Shown here: in pieces, positions 11,819-25,678 of the stretch | How positions within the stretch are numbered: position 1 is the first letter of the stretch | How the letters are laid out: each line of letters starts with the position of its first letter | Assembly: GCF_954871325.1 (NCBI RefSeq) | Contig: NC_088776.1 | Location: 36,504,508-36,568,507, forward strand | From: Gordionus sp. m RMFG-2023 | Taxonomy: Eukaryota; Nematomorpha; Gordioida; Chordodea; Parachordodidae | DNA: 64,000 bases | Direction of reading: 5' to 3' | The notes under the pieces: generated by a model | Database searches by the model: none | The model's input: the letters and a program-made list of their open reading frames with translations, nothing else | Told to the model about the DNA's origin: nothing | Translations under genes and position numbers: made by a program

Positions 11819-11971
11819 TAATGATATATTTGAAAGTGCATAGTAATCTGAAATTTGAGGATTTAGCTCCGTTATGTATGTTTGTATTGTACAGTTTGAA
11901 GGTATGAAAGCATCCTTATAGGTTCTAAAATGTTTAATAAATAAAAGATAGAACTTTAAATTCTTAATATT

Positions 11972-14114
11972 TTAGAATAGAAAATTGATAAATGATAAGA
12001 ATAGAGGAATTATATTTATAATTTATATTAGTTTCAAACAGAAAATTTCGAAGAAGGATTAAATTTTTCTAGTTTCGACCAAAAATATAAACGTACACTA
12101 ATCTCTAATTGTGTTTTAAAGCAAAAAAAAATGAAAAAGATAATTGGTAAAAAATAATATTTTAGCTTCTCAATACATAAATTAATAAACACAAATATTG
12201 ACGAAAAAGGTATTTCTAATTATATAAATGCCAATAGGAATTATATAATTTTTGATAAAAATAGTTTAAATTTAATAATTATATATATTAATCAAAGTTT
12301 TTTATAAATGCAGAGTTTTAAAAAAAAATTAAGGGAAGAGTTATGACCCCTAAGACTTGCTACCTGAATCCTTCATTGATGTTTTTTATAAATTTTTATT
12401 ACTTTTAAATAAGGTTACCGGCGAATATAAATCATAAGTTTTAAAGTGTATAATTATATTATAATTGATACTTCAGTCTTAAAATATTATTTTATAAAAA
12501 TTTTATTCTGAATAAATATATTTAAAGAATAGGGAGATTTTATAATGGCAAAACAAGTATTTTGTTTTATGTAAATTTTTAAAATGATAATCATTTGAAT
12601 TTTAAAATTTTATAAGTAGCTTTACAATTTAATTTTTGCAATTTTAAAAATAATGTTTTAGCTAATTTCACATTTAATTTATCTACTTTTTATATAGTTT
12701 ATATATTAAGATGAATAAATTCTCTTTATACATTGTAAATTTTATCAACTTCCAATGTTATTAATTATTATTATATTGGTTTTATGATGGTTATTATTGA
12801 AAATAAAGAATCCATTATATTTGAAATAAAGTAAAAAATCGAAATTTTTGATATATATATAGTTGTATTTTATCTTCAGCAAATAAAAAAATATAAATAA
12901 GATAGGGTGGAAACTAATTCTTATATATAAGATTATCTAGTTTAGCTGAACACATTTCAAAAATACCTAAGTTTTAACAATAGAGTAATTAAAGAAGCTA
13001 TCTGAATTCAAAATATAAAAGACCTAATAATCTTAACCGAGGTGAAAGATATCCTGTCCCTTCTTCTTGGTATCCTTTACTTAATATTTTATTTACATTC
13101 AACCTAATAATTTATCCTTAAGTTAATGTATAATTTTTTTAGATTTATTACTTATTATTATATATATTATTAGTATTAGTATTCATTCTATCTTATTTTC
13201 ATTTTTTTTATTTGCTAAAGATATACAACTAAGAACTCATTTATAGCAAGCGCGATGTCGCTCAAGCAATGCGTAGTTTACAGAATACATAATGTTCATT
13301 ATGCAGCTATGCTATCTTTTAGCAAATAGTTCCTAAATTTTTATCATGGATCCTAAATTTTAATGTTATTTTTATACTGGCTTAATTTTATATATAAACT
13401 TTACTTAAAACTTTATATTTCAGCCAATAGTCATTTCAACTAATGGCAATTTTTCACAGTCTATATATATATATTTTTTTAAAATTTATCACGAAAATTT
13501 TTTAGCATAACAAACGAAAATCGCGAATCCTTATTTCTTAAACAAAAACTTCTATTGGAAATTTTTAAACACAATTATACTTGTTTTTTAGGTACACTTT
13601 CATTATTAAATTGAGCTCTTTTTAGAGCCTTGGATACTATTAATATATATTTTTATTTAGTAATTTGATATATTTTTACATATTTATATATAGTTCTTTT
13701 AATATTTTAGTGTTTTATCATTTTTTAAAAATTATATCAATATCAATATCAATATTATCAAAATAAAATTTTTAAAATACTAGTTATTCCACTGAAATAA
13801 AGAAACTTTTTTGACAGTGACAATTTCATGTTAAGTAACTATATCATATAATTAATCTTGTTTAATACAAAGTAATTTTATTGATGTAAATAGTTACTTC
13901 TGAAAAGTAACTTTAAATAACACTACTAACTATAGATTCGCAAGATTATTAGATATGATAGGCTTGAGAATATCCAAAGTTCCAATATAAGCCTTCCATC
14001 AATTTTAAGTAAAATAACTTCCCTTTCAATTGCCCTATACAAAATGTATTAATTTCAAAATCCTTATAAGACTTTTCTCACGTATTATAAATGTTTGCGT
14101 GGTTCCCATTCTAA
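11972..14114. other. AT-rich spacer upstream of GPCR 1
   Basis: No gene was recognised. It contains a foldback at 12860-13232. The promoter of GPCR 1 should be near 12 kb, but no specific site can be supported in such AT-rich DNA. Confidence 0.45.
12860..13232. repeat. inverted repeat (foldback), arms about 46 bp
   Basis: The left arm (12860-12906) contains TAGTTGTATTTTATCTTCAG and CAAATAAAAAAATATAAATA. Its inverted counterpart at 13187-13232 matches except for a few changes. The 280-bp interior is AT-rich and noncoding. It is probably an old MITE or foldback element; no target duplication was found. Confidence 0.55.
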
Positions 14115-14311
14115 ATTTTTTTTAAATATATCTAAATTTATCAATTTTATATTAAATCTTTTATGTAAAATAAAAATATTTGATTTTATTTATAGAAACT
14201 AGACGTCATATAACATATATCTTTTATTATGAGTAATTATAAATATGAATTTCTATTAAATAAATTCGGGCCGGGCTGGGCTTGAAAAATTAGGCCCGAT
14301 GCAGATCACTA
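14115..14311 (-). mobile_element. GGCCCG MITE, copy B, truncated
   Basis: The inverted end GGCCCGATGCAGATCACTA (ending 14311) and the family body (AATAAAAATATTTGATTTTA, ATATAACATAT) are present. The opposite end is missing. Confidence 0.8.
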
Positions 14312-17236
14312 ATATTAAGCTATATTATATCTTTCAAAGTTTGACCCTTAAACTCCCTAAGAATTCTTATAATCAGTGATGTAGTTTAAAATTAAAATGA
14401 TATAAATTGATATTTTTTTTCATTTCCAATTTCAATTTGATAAATAAAAGTGTTTTATAATTTTTTAAACTAATTATTAACATTGTAGTTTTAAAAGTAG
14501 TTATAATTTTTTAGTTATAATTCCTTTTTATTTAAGTTTCAATAGTTATGAGAAATTCTAAAGAAAGTCTAATAGAAAACAACAAAAATAATTAGAAACT
14601 GTGCTGTATAATGAGATATTTTAGAAAAATAATAAATTTAAAATGTTGTCTAAATTTTAAAATAAAATACAAACAAGAAATTATTTTATAATATAAAATG
14701 CCATAATTTTAATAATTTATACAAATATATTGAAAAATTAATGATTAAAATTAAATAAACATATAAACTCGTATGCTAAATTTTTTTAAATATTGGAAAT
14801 ATTAAGTACCTTTTCTATAAGACACGATATTTGTAAATCGTCTGTTTCAACTTTGACATATTAATAAATTGATAACATACCATTAATATAATCTCGAAAC
14901 AGAATAAACAATTATGTTTTTAGATTAAGAATTAGCAATCTTATAGATACCAAAACATTTTTCAATTTCAAGGAAAAAACTTTGCAAGTATTGCTGAAGC
15001 GTTAAGTAACTGCAGTAGCATGACATTTATAAAAAGAGGGATAGGCAATATGATAAAAATCATAAGCCATTTATAACAATATGATCGTTTTTATTTTTAT
15101 TATTATTATTGTCCAGATATTTTCAATCATATTTTAAATTTCAATTAGAATCTAACATGTATACAAATATGGAGATTCCAATCATTTAATATATTTATGT
15201 TGGAATTGGTCTCTTTGTACTTGCATTTATTAGCTATTTAAAGAATTTCATAACTAGATGTGATTTAAATTTCATAATCATTATTGCATTTATACATAAT
15301 ACTATAGTGTTATTTTTTAAAGTTCTTTTACAAATAACTATTAAAAAACTTAACTAGTAATTACCTTATTTGAATTGCAACAGTAAGTTAATTATATAAC
15401 TTAATTTATAACACAAAAGTAATTTTAAGAAATATAATCATACTATTTGTTGTGGATGTCACAGAAGTCTGGCAAATTCAGGGATATGCCTCATAGATCC
15501 AGGTTTTTAACCGTCTTAAATATATATAATGACCATTTTTTAATTTTGACAGATCTGGGTTTGCCGGAATCATCAACATGTATAGAGGAAATAGTACCCA
15601 CCCTGTGTATGTATTCCAGACAATTTTTTCATAAATATTAGTCCATTTTTAATTAATATATGAAAATTTATAAATTAAGTATAGAATACAAAACTCTACT
15701 ACAAAATTGTATAATATTTACAGGTTAGATACTATATTTATGTTGGTATATTATTCTAGTAAAATTACGTTTTATAGAAAAATTTCTATATAATATAATT
15801 GCTCATATAAAAAGAAATCGTTTTTTATTGAATATGCCAAGAGTTATTTCACAAACGAAATTATCATTTTGATTCATGAATATAACATACAATAATATGC
15901 ATCACTCTTTTAGCTCTAATAAAAAAACTGAAGCCTTTTAGACATTGTCTGGAAAAATGTCTGGCAGTGCTTAGATACTTCATTTTCCCAAACATCTCGG
16001 GGTATATATTATTTTAATTTTTGCAAAAAGTTAAAATTAATTTAAATATTTCTTCCTTGTGTATTAATATTTTATTCCCACAAAAATTTAACGTATATTT
16101 TCTTACATAGGATATGAGAGAATATAAACCCAAAAAAATCTATTCAATTTATCTCTTCTTATAATTAGGAGATTAAGCAAAATTTCTGAAACCTATGAAA
16201 TTTTCAGATATTCAAAGAGACAGAATTTGCTGAATAGAATTATGTTGGAGACTTTTTGTGCTACAAGAAGAAAAAGACTGCAAAATGCGTGCTCAACAAT
16301 ATGAGGCCTTCATCCATAAGCTATTATAGCTTTTTTGAACCTAGAAGAGCCTATTTTGAGTGCCCTTGGGATAATAATAGAATAACCTGAAACATATATT
16401 TTACTGAAGCCAATACATTACTAGATTCAATACGACAACCGATTTTTTTTGCATTGGAATGTATTAATAAATTATTTAATTAAACAACAATTTTGTGCAA
16501 TTTTTCTAAAATCGAAATCACTTAGGTTATCGTGAATATTATTACATAATACAACTTAGAAAATTAGAAGATAATATAGACCAATAATTCTCAGGATTTA
16601 TGTGGTTGTTAAAGAGAAAGCGAAATGAATGATTTTGAGATTCGCAAGTCTCGACCTGTATCTAGACAAATAAATTGTTTCAATATTAACGTGGACTCAA
16701 TTGAGGATTACTATAAAATTGTCATAGATTCTTATGTTTACATTATATATAATTTTATATAATATCAAATGACAATCAAATAATTTATAAATATCGAAGA
16801 TAATTTGATTATATAAATAATTTAATTTATATAATATCATATGATAATTATAAGTTATGCATGTCAAATATTGATATTATGTCAAATATTAATTGAATTC
16901 TGAAAGCTGTGAATGTGATGCAGCGTTCCTTTGTGTAAGCACGCTGACAATAAAGATTTGATGAAAAATATATATTTGATTCGTCAATTGTTTTTCAATA
17001 GAATTATTTTAGTGTAGTTGATGGAGTTTCAGAATTATTTCAAAATCATCATTTTCATTCCTTTGGATATATTTTTGACTCAAATCATAATGTCAAATGG
17101 CTCCATCGCCGTGCCGAGACTTTTGGCCACCCAGAGCAAAAACCAATTCTGCAGCCCTTTAAAAAACCACAATTTATTATATAATTGAATTTATCTAAGC
17201 TTTCTTCGTATTTTGACAAAAAGAAAAACATGTATA
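14312..17236. other. AT-rich stretch, no supported gene
   Basis: Two slightly GC-richer patches (15430-15640 and 16880-16960, the second with an AATAAA hexamer) have short open frames, but they match no family I know. I do not call genes here. Confidence 0.45.
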
Positions 17237-17244
17237 TATTGTAT

Positions 17245-17696
17245 TAGTGATCTGCATCGGGCCTAATTTTTCAAGCCCGGCCCGGCCCAAATTTTTTTAA
17301 AAAAAGTTTTGACGGCCCGGCCCTAACCTAAATCTTTTTTAAAAATTTTTGCCGACCCGGCCCGAATCCGATTTTTATAAAACAATTAACCTACCCGGCC
17401 CGGCCCGAATTTATTTAAATATATAAATTAATTTTTCTAATTACTCAAATAAAAGACATATGTTATATGTCGTTTAGTTTCAATAAATAAAATCAAATAT
17501 TTTTATTTTACATAAAAAATTCAATATAAAATTGAAAATTAGATATATTTAAAAAAAATTCCAAGGTCCGACCCGACCCTGCCCAAATTTTTTTTGAAAA
17601 TATTAGGCCCGGCCCGAACTCGACTATTTTAAATAGAATTAGGCCCGGGCCGGACTTGGGTCGGGTAAGGGTTGGGCCTAACTTTACAGATCTCTA
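17245..17696 (+). mobile_element. GGCCCG MITE, copy C, full length
   Basis: This 452-bp element runs from TAGTGATCTGCATCGGGCC to the inverted terminus ACAGATCTCTA. It has blocks of GGCCCG/CGGGCC at both subterminal regions and an AT-rich centre. The flanks TATTGTAT and TCTTATAT agree at 6 of 8 positions, compatible with an old 8-bp target duplication as made by hAT transposases. It has no coding capacity. Confidence 0.85.
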
Positions 17697-17704
17697 TCTT
17701 ATAT

Positions 17705-19302
17705 ATCGAAAATAATTTTTAATTAAAATTTTTTTTAAAGATTATTTATAATAGAAAAAAAAGAAAATTTCATTAACTAAAAAATAAAAATCAAATTTTT
17801 TGTTTTAAAAAAATATGGGTAAAAATATCAAATCTTATTTTTTTTAAAAAATCATAAAATAATTAAACAATTTATAATATTTTTTCGATTTTGGTATATA
17901 AAAAACTAATGCAATTTTACCATTATGCGCCTTGTACAAAATGAAATACCAGATCTTTAATCTTTCTGCAAAATATGGCCTTTTTCCTTTGACTAATTTA
18001 GTTGTTAAGGTTATTTTATTTAAAAATATTAAATAAATTCTTTTTTTTTGGGGAGGAGGGTCCGGAGAGGTCCCGACGGCAAGGGCTGAGTGGCTCTATC
18101 CAATTTACAAATATTAATGGTTATAAATACTTTTGAGGATATATTAAATCTTGACATCGAAAAATTAAATATTTAGCTAGATTTTATTCATAGGATATGT
18201 GTGTATCTGAAGACCAATTAATTTCAGAATTTAAATCTTAGTATGAAATAAAAATTTCTGAATTATTCCTCTTCTTCATTTAAAGCAAGAATTTTCTCCT
18301 GGATAATTGTTTTAATTAAAACTACAAGAGACATTTGAAATTAGAATCCAAAAATATTTGTGAAAAAATAAAGTTTAACTATGTATTCTTAGATATTTAA
18401 AAGCAGACGATTGCCTTACCTCTGACATTAGTTATGACCATTTAAAACAATGACTTATTTTCCTATAAATTGTCATTACTTCGAAATTAGTTATCCAAAA
18501 TAAATTATTAAATTATCATTGGAATCTTGAAAGTGGCATTAATTTACTACACTAAGATTATTTTGGTCAAAATATAATTACATACAAAATTATGCGTGCA
18601 AAGATTGGTAAAGAGACGAATTGCAAAACCTGCGTTAATTTTGGTATTGGGTATGGTAGTATATATCTATTATTTATCATAATTTATATACAATATATAA
18701 AAAATAAATCTATCCACTATTATATTAAAATTGTAAGGGAAATTTAATTTACAAATTATACAAGAGGTTTTAAAAATTAAATCTAAAATAAAAATATTTT
18801 TTTTCTAAATTACTTAAATTAAATTGCAAAGCTGATGATAAAATTTTAAATAATATTGATAACAAAATTTTATTTTCAATTTGGCGGGAAAGAATTACAT
18901 ACAAAATTTTAAACTTTAATTTGAACAATAAAAGTCATCTAACACATTTTATTAAATTATATTAGAATAAAAAATTTCAATTCATATTTTGTTAAAATAT
19001 CTTTCATATATTTCTTCGAATAGCTTTTTAATGGCGTTCAATGTATGCATACTTTTAAATGCATTTTAATGAAGTAGTAGATTAATAATAACATGGATTT
19101 AGAGTTTATATATTATAATCCATTATTATAAAAAAAGGGATGAAAAATTTGCTTAATCTAAAAATTATACTAAATAATTCTGTTTTTTAAAGATTTCACT
19201 TATAACTGCCTCAGATAAAATACTATCTATGATTCAGCGAGAAGCGTGAAGCTTACGAACATGGAGACAATTGATTTTTTTATTTATATTGACCTAGGCA
19301 TA
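17705..19302. other. AT-rich, nothing supported
   Basis: A short GC-rich patch at 18050-18095 (GGGGAGGAGGGTCCGG and neighbouring bases) has no recognisable meaning. The rest is AT-rich and noncoding. Confidence 0.45.
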
Positions 19303-19458
19303 CTTCTCTTCTCTTCTCTTCTCTTCTCTTCTCTTCTCTTCTCTTCTCTTCTCTTCTCTTCTCTTCTCTTCTCTTCTCTTCTCTTCTCTTCTCTTCTCTT
19401 CTCTTCTCTTCTCTTCTCTTCTCTTCTCTTCTCTTCTCTTCTCTTCTCTTCTCTTCTC
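19303..19458. repeat. (CTCTT)n microsatellite, about 31 units
   Basis: An uninterrupted pentanucleotide array of about 156 bp, then two imperfect units. Pure polypyrimidine on the plus strand. The open frame through it (a Leu-Phe-Ser-Ser repeat) is a by-product of the 5-bp period and is not called as a gene. Confidence 0.97.
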
Positions 19459-19744
19459 TACTCCTCTCTTCTAGATAATCAATTTTTTTCCAAAATTTCC
19501 TGAGCTAAAGGGATACTTTTAATAAATTTCCAACAACGCATGCAATTAATTTTAAATTAATTATTGTAGTTAAAAAGGTGGAGATTTCTTTAAATTTATA
19601 TTTTTATGACTAGTGGAGACCGGGGATTCTATTATTCACGTAGAGGTATTTTTTAAACAAATAATTTTAAAACTAATTTACCTTGAGATTTAAAATTTAT
19701 CGTAAAAAAAATGTTCATACAAATTTTTAAATGCAATAAATTTT

Positions 19745-19927
19745 TACACATCCGCCCAGACCCGATTCCAAACAAATAATTTTTATTTGTCCGAAAAAGC
19801 CTGATCCCAAGTAAAAATTATTCGCCCCCCCCTGGCCCGAATTTATTTAAATAAATATTTTTTTTCAATATAGTTTTTTATACTAAACATAATCGAATTT
19901 GATCATTCTGCGTTTTGTAGATCTCTA
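19745..19927. repeat. possible diverged GGCCCG-type MITE remnant
   Basis: CCCAGACCCGATTCC, CCTGGCCCGAATTTATTTAAAT and a terminus TTTTGTAGATCTCTA (ending 19927) resemble the copies at 17245 and 36197. The left end is not recognisable. Confidence 0.5.
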
Positions 19928-22900
19928 TTAAAATAGTAAATTTTTATTTAAAAATATTTAATTTTATTTGAGAATTTAAGAAAAACAATTCTTCACTTAC
20001 TTTTATCCACTTGCCATAAGACCAATAAATATTTAAATTATCTTTTATCATATTGATATAGGCAATTTTCTTCACTTTTTAATATTCATTTTTATATTTT
20101 TAAGATTGTTTTCATTATATTTTTAAGATTGTTTTCATTATATTTCTTTTTTTAGTATTTAAATATATCAATTTATATTGATATCTATTTTAATATATAT
20201 ATCAGTTACTTTCCTCGAGGATTATTTTTATGCAAAATTAAACGTTTTTATAAAAAAAATGTTTCCGTTTGAATGAAGGGCAAGTTTTGATTGATTTAAA
20301 TTTTATAAATAATTTTATAATTTAATTTAGAGATAGTATAGTTTTCAATATTTTTTATTGTAAATTTTGTTGCCCATTAGAAATAAAAATCTTAGGTATA
20401 ATAAAATAAAATCATAGTGAATGATTGTCTTTAATTTTTAGGACAGAACACACCCTAAAGACGTCATAATTTAGATAGTCCCAAACTACCCGATTGGGTG
20501 CGTTCTAAAGATGTTAAATTTGGATGGGACGCATTCACATTCGTCCCCGTTTCAATTTTTCCATCTCAATAGTTTTTAAAAGTGATAATATATACTTTAT
20601 TTTTGCTACAACTAAAATTTACTTTTTTAAAAAATAAAATTAGATAGAAAAAAGGGGCATTTATATAACGCAATGTTATATCTAGTAAAAATATTTAATA
20701 AGTGGTGAATACATTTTCATTTTATTTGAATTTATTTTAAAACTATAATAACAAGCCTATTTTAGAGTATGGTCGTCTAATAACTATTTTTTCATCAATT
20801 TCCATAAACTCATTTTAAATAATTTATTGTTCCTTTCCATTAAGCCCATGAGAATATTATCAAAAAATGGTAATTGCTAGTTGTTTTTAAAAGATATTAG
20901 GTAGCAATTTTATTTTTTAAATTCACCTTTTTAATGATAAAATTGTTTTTATTAATTTTCAATTGTAAAAAAAAATTCTTGTTTAAAAGTTGGAAGTAAA
21001 TGCTAGATTTATTAATTTAAAAATTATATCAAATTCGTTTAATTCATTATTTAAATTCTATGTGACTATTTTTATTGGTCAAAAAATATATGAAATTCTA
21101 AAAATGAAAACTATATAATAAGAATAATAGACACTTCTTCGCTGCTACAATTATCCAATTAGTTGCCAGTTATTTGTTGTATATATCTTTTTCGAGTAAA
21201 AAAAATTAATTTTTAAATAAATTTAATTTTTTTTTGTAAAATTGGATAACAAACAATCTCAAAATAATAAAGAAAATATTTTGTTTATGTTTTCAATTAA
21301 GTTTTAATAACAAAATTGACTTTTATAAGGCTGAATTTTTATGAAAACATAAATATTAAATATTTTTTATAATTTAATTACAATTCCTATAAGATGTCAA
21401 TTTTATTCAATAAAATTAAGGATGTATGTTTTTCTTATTAATTTATGTTCGCCATTTCAGCTCAATATGCCTTGTCATCTAACCCGAGCATGAGGCATGT
21501 TGTCAAAAAAAATTGACCTCCACACTAATCTTTAATAACCACACTATATGAGATAAAAACAAGTACCCTAATGTTTAAGCAAGTGATATAATTATTAAAT
21601 TTTATTGAAGTGAAATAAAACATTTTTTTATGGGAAAAGAGCAAAATACCTGCAATTCGACACCATACCCCCCTGTATATATATTGTAATAATTTTTATA
21701 AGTTTAGAGAGAAATTTTATAATAAAAAGAAATAGCCAATGGCCTTTGTTGAAATATATAGAAAAGAAAAATTAATTTCAATAAATTTTTATAATTTATT
21801 TATTGTGTATAATATAATCTACTCATTATTGTCATATATGGCTATGATAAAACTCCTACATAAAGACACTGAACAGAAAAATACCCCAATTTTAACCAAA
21901 TATTAAAAATGTTTAGAAAATGGATATTAAAATATTAGATAGGACTCTATATAATTAATTAGAGGTATTTTTATCCATTGTATGTCAGGGTATTTCTTTT
22001 TATCTGATAGAATCTTTATTCGATTAAAGCCAAATGAAAATAAAAATCGAACCCATTCTAGTCCAAAGAATTTCGGACTGGTTTAAATTTGGTCGTTGAA
22101 CAGATTTATGCAAAACCATAATTGATCTAAATATGATATTTGAAACTAACATTCTCATTTAAAATTAAGACTTAATTTACCTAAAGTGTCAAAGATTTTA
22201 TCATTTTTTTCAATTTCATGAAATTTTATCCCTCTTTTTCATTTTGAAAGAATTTTTATTTAGAATAATTATGTTTGAAGATGTATATTAGGAAATTCTA
22301 TGTATATAGGGTATGGTTTGGAGGAATTCAGGCTGAAGAAATTTTTTAAAATTTTAAAAATCTGTAGCGCCTGTTTTTTAATTGAAAGGCTTTATTTTAT
22401 TGGAATGATAAAATTTCTAATACATTCATAATCAAATGAAAGGGAAATCTCGGACTCACTCATTACTCTGTGGGTTAGCTGCTACCAAAGCCTTACCTAA
22501 AATAAAATGGAAAGGTATAAATATATACTTTACCACTATACCTTATAACCATACCTCATAAATAAAGAAGATCGGATCAGAGACTTTCAAACTTTTGGCG
22601 GTCAAGGGCCATGATATATTAATTTACTTAAGTTTTAAAAAATCATAAACAAACTTCGTAGATTTCAAGATAAGCATATGAATATGAATAAAATAGATAA
22701 TATTAAATAATTATAATTCCTATCATTCAAAACAGGTTATAATTTGATTTCTTCCTTTTTCTGTCTGCTAAGTTGAATTTAACCAATATAAAATATTTAG
22801 ATTATTGATGAAAATAAATTACTCCTTACACCTATACTGATGTACAACGGAAGGAATTGCTGCAACATAAAATTATTGATTCTTGTTCTAAATATAAATT

Positions 22901-23029
22901 TATTAATTCTTATTTTGTACATAAATTTTTTGATTCTATTATAAATAAATTTCATATATATATTCTTTTACACAAACAATAAATTTTGTGATAACTCAAT
23001 ATTTTATCAAGAAAAATATTATGCAAGCC
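19928..23029. other. AT-rich stretch, no supported gene
   Basis: Apart from a 23-bp perfect tandem duplication at 20094-20139 (TATATTTTTAAGATTGTTTT and 3 more bases per unit), nothing stands out. The 20450-20550 patch has two similar CTAAAGA[CT]GT segments but no clear element. Confidence 0.45.
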
Positions 23030-23165
23030 TTAAGATTTTTATCATAGATGGCACAAATATTTAAACATCTATTAACGATATCTAAAGGCTATGGCAAGAT
23101 TTTTCTGGCTAAAATATTGAGTTAGCCGTTTTAAAAATCTGCCAAAACGAGCCGTTTAACAACAC
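23030..23165 (-). mobile_element. GTTGTTAAACGG MITE, copy 1, one end only
   Basis: It ends with CGAGCCGTTTAACAACACA and contains the body words GGCTAAAATATTGAGTTAGC and CATAGATGGC shared with copies near 37431, 54755 and 61641. The left terminus is not visible. Confidence 0.65.
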
Positions 23166-25372
23166 AATCTAGCATAATTTTATTATTTCTATTATTAAAT
23201 TATATATAAATATTGCTTTGCATCCTCAGTTCTTTTATATACTTTTGTTTCACATCTTCATTTAACTGTTATAAGGCTAAAATTAAAAAATTTAAAATAT
23301 ATTATATATTATATTTCATCCAATTAAAAAATGTGTCATGAGTTATATAAATTTTTATATTGGTCTTTAATAACATATTCCACTTTATAAGGGATATATA
23401 CCTCTTATTTAATTAACTAATGCTACTTCTTATGCTATTTTAGTATTATTTTTTTTAAATATTATATCTCCATCCACAAATAATCATTATTGGCATAAAA
23501 ATATGACTTTTTTATTTTTATTTATTGCATTTCTTTAATAATAACATTTCTATACTTTCATCTTCAAGTCTACAGCGATGATCAGAAAGTAGAAGCTATG
23601 CCGTACTAAGTTATCGTTCAACACTATTTGAGGGCTTAAGTATGTATTAAATAAGGGGCGTCACACAGTCTCAGGGGATAAACTAAAAAAATTATATGGA
23701 CCCCCTATTTAGCGGGCCTTTGTCCCACTTTTGCCCGACCTTCGGCCGGGTTTTATATTAATAAATTATACCTTTTTAATTGAAATTTCCAATTTAACAA
23801 TTAATTCTTAGTAACCTACATTGACAAAAGGTCATGAAACTAATATAATTTTGTGTTACCATTTACCATTTTAGACAATGTTTTATAGAATGGACTAATA
23901 AGGAAAAATTTGTAGGCATTTCCAAATCTATTTGTATAATAAAATATAAACGACTAGTTTAAATCATAGACCTATATCTCTAGGATGTTATTAAAGTTAG
24001 ATAAGTAATCGAGATAATTCTTCTGAGATATTAAGTTTCTAAAAGATTATCTTTCATTTTTAATGATATATAATAAACAACTAAACAGTTGAATATAATT
24101 GTTCATCTAAATTATGTAATCAAATGCTTTCAGAAGTAAGAGTAATAATTTTAAATTACATAGCTACACAAATAAGAGATGCTGGTTAATTTGCAGTCAT
24201 AGCCATAGCACTTACGATGTAAACTCATATCAGTGTTCATTATGTTATATAAATTGATAAAATAAAACACTAAAAATCTTTAGAAGAAATAATTATGCAA
24301 ATATATTGAAGCCATGAGTTATTTACACGGTAAGGATGCCATGTTAGAAATCAATCATTTAGTAATTAGGAAATAAGGATCAGAGTGATATGATGAAAGC
24401 TTCAAAAAATTTAACTATAATATATGGTGTTTTGATCTGATTAGGGTATTATTCTAGTTTGGTATAGTATTATTTAACGTTACCATCAGCCTATCAAGTT
24501 GCCCTTTGGTTTCAGTCAAATTAATATATGGTTCAACTTGAAACTAGGACGATCAATAGCAGCTATGTTTAATATCCAGTTAATAATTTATAAATATTAT
24601 CCTTAAATAGATAATTCATAATAAAATGAGAGATGTTAATATTAATTATTTATGTAATTTTTAATTTTTAATATAATTCTTAAATAAAATCTTACGGTCA
24701 ATTGTGAAAATCAACTTTAACATGAACTCATCTAGCTCAAAAATTATTATAGATACAGTTTTGATTTAAATTTTATTTTAAAGATTAAGAATTGGGCTAT
24801 ATTGATGTTAAATATTACTCTTAAATGTTTTCGCAAGTTGTTATTCTTACAACAAAATTTATACCCTGTGTTAATTTTTTTTATCAAGTTTTGCTAAATT
24901 AGGAAAAGGAAATTCGGTAGTATCATCATTTTATAGGAAAATTATTTTGTCGAAATGATGCAATCTCTATTGTCGACATTTTAAAATTTTTATTATTCTA
25001 AAAACTAGATTTGTAATGCATATTTTAAATATAAATTTAAATTTCAAAATTAAATAAAATAAAATAAAAAGATTATAATTTTAGAATTAATTATAAAATA
25101 ATAAATATATTTTAATAATTTTTATGGGCATTTATTATATAAAATTGAAAATAATAAAATAGCACGCTACTTCACTACTTTCTAAGTAGCGAGCTGCCGC
25201 TATCGCAATTTTAAATAATATAGCGCGCTTAAAAAAATTGCATCGGATAACTTGGGCGGATATATCATTGGGTAAAATAGAATCCAATAATATTGAGAGA
25301 AAAGTAAACCAATAAAAAAGATATTATATTTATTTCATGTATAATAAATATAATGCTGTTATTTTAAAATAT
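23166..25372. other. AT-rich stretch with one dispersed-repeat trace
   Basis: 23640-23770 shares CGACCTTCGGCCGGGTTTTA with the repeat at 44571-44700. A patch at 25160-25250 is rich in AGCGCGC-like words. No gene is supported. Confidence 0.45.
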
Positions 25373-25678
25373 GCGTGAGGGTGCATGGAGAGCCTTTGCC
25401 TCCGGGAGCGGGGAAAGGGAATGGGTTCAAATCCGGTTGTTGGCAACAATAATTTTTTACAAGGTAAAATCTTAATCCAAAACCGATTCCCAACTCGAAT
25501 TGGTAGGGTCGGATGGCGACCTAGATCGACCGGTAGAATAGATCAAAAATTTAACATTAAGCTATATAGTCTCCTGAAATTTTAAAGATGATAGGAAAGT
25601 TGATATATAAATATTGAATTAACATTGAGAAGATAGGAAAACAATCACTTATAGATCACGGAAATTATATATAAGATG
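25373..25678 (+). mobile_element. tRNA-derived SINE, copy 1
   Basis: The head resembles a tRNA gene, with a B-box-like GGTTCAAATCC at 25424-25434 and an A-box-like GGTGCATGGAGAGC. The head is followed by a body with TATATAGTCTCCTGAAATTT (25563-25582) and a tail ending in ATTATATATAAGATG. The same head-to-body arrangement recurs at 47344, which is why I call it a SINE and not a tRNA gene. RNA polymerase III would drive its transcription; movement would depend on a LINE. Confidence 0.7.

Noticed and set aside
11640-11843. Plus-strand frame opposite GPCR 1, and similar frames opposite transposases
   Set aside because: Shadow of the coding strand with no independent motif.
15447-15641. 64-codon frame in a slightly GC-richer patch
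   Set aside because: No recognisable motif, splice context or repeat partner; below what I can support as a gene.
16880-16970. AATAAA-containing patch as a gene 3' end
   Set aside because: No upstream coding sequence leads into it, and AATAAA is frequent by chance here.
19246-19503. 85-codon open frame through the pentanucleotide array
   Set aside because: Its length comes from the 5-bp repeat reading the same Leu-Phe-Ser-Ser pattern; there is no coding evidence outside the array.
25385-25585. Possible tRNA gene or small protein
   Set aside because: The B-box-like word is part of a dispersed head-body unit repeated at 47344, and no clean cloverleaf can be drawn.
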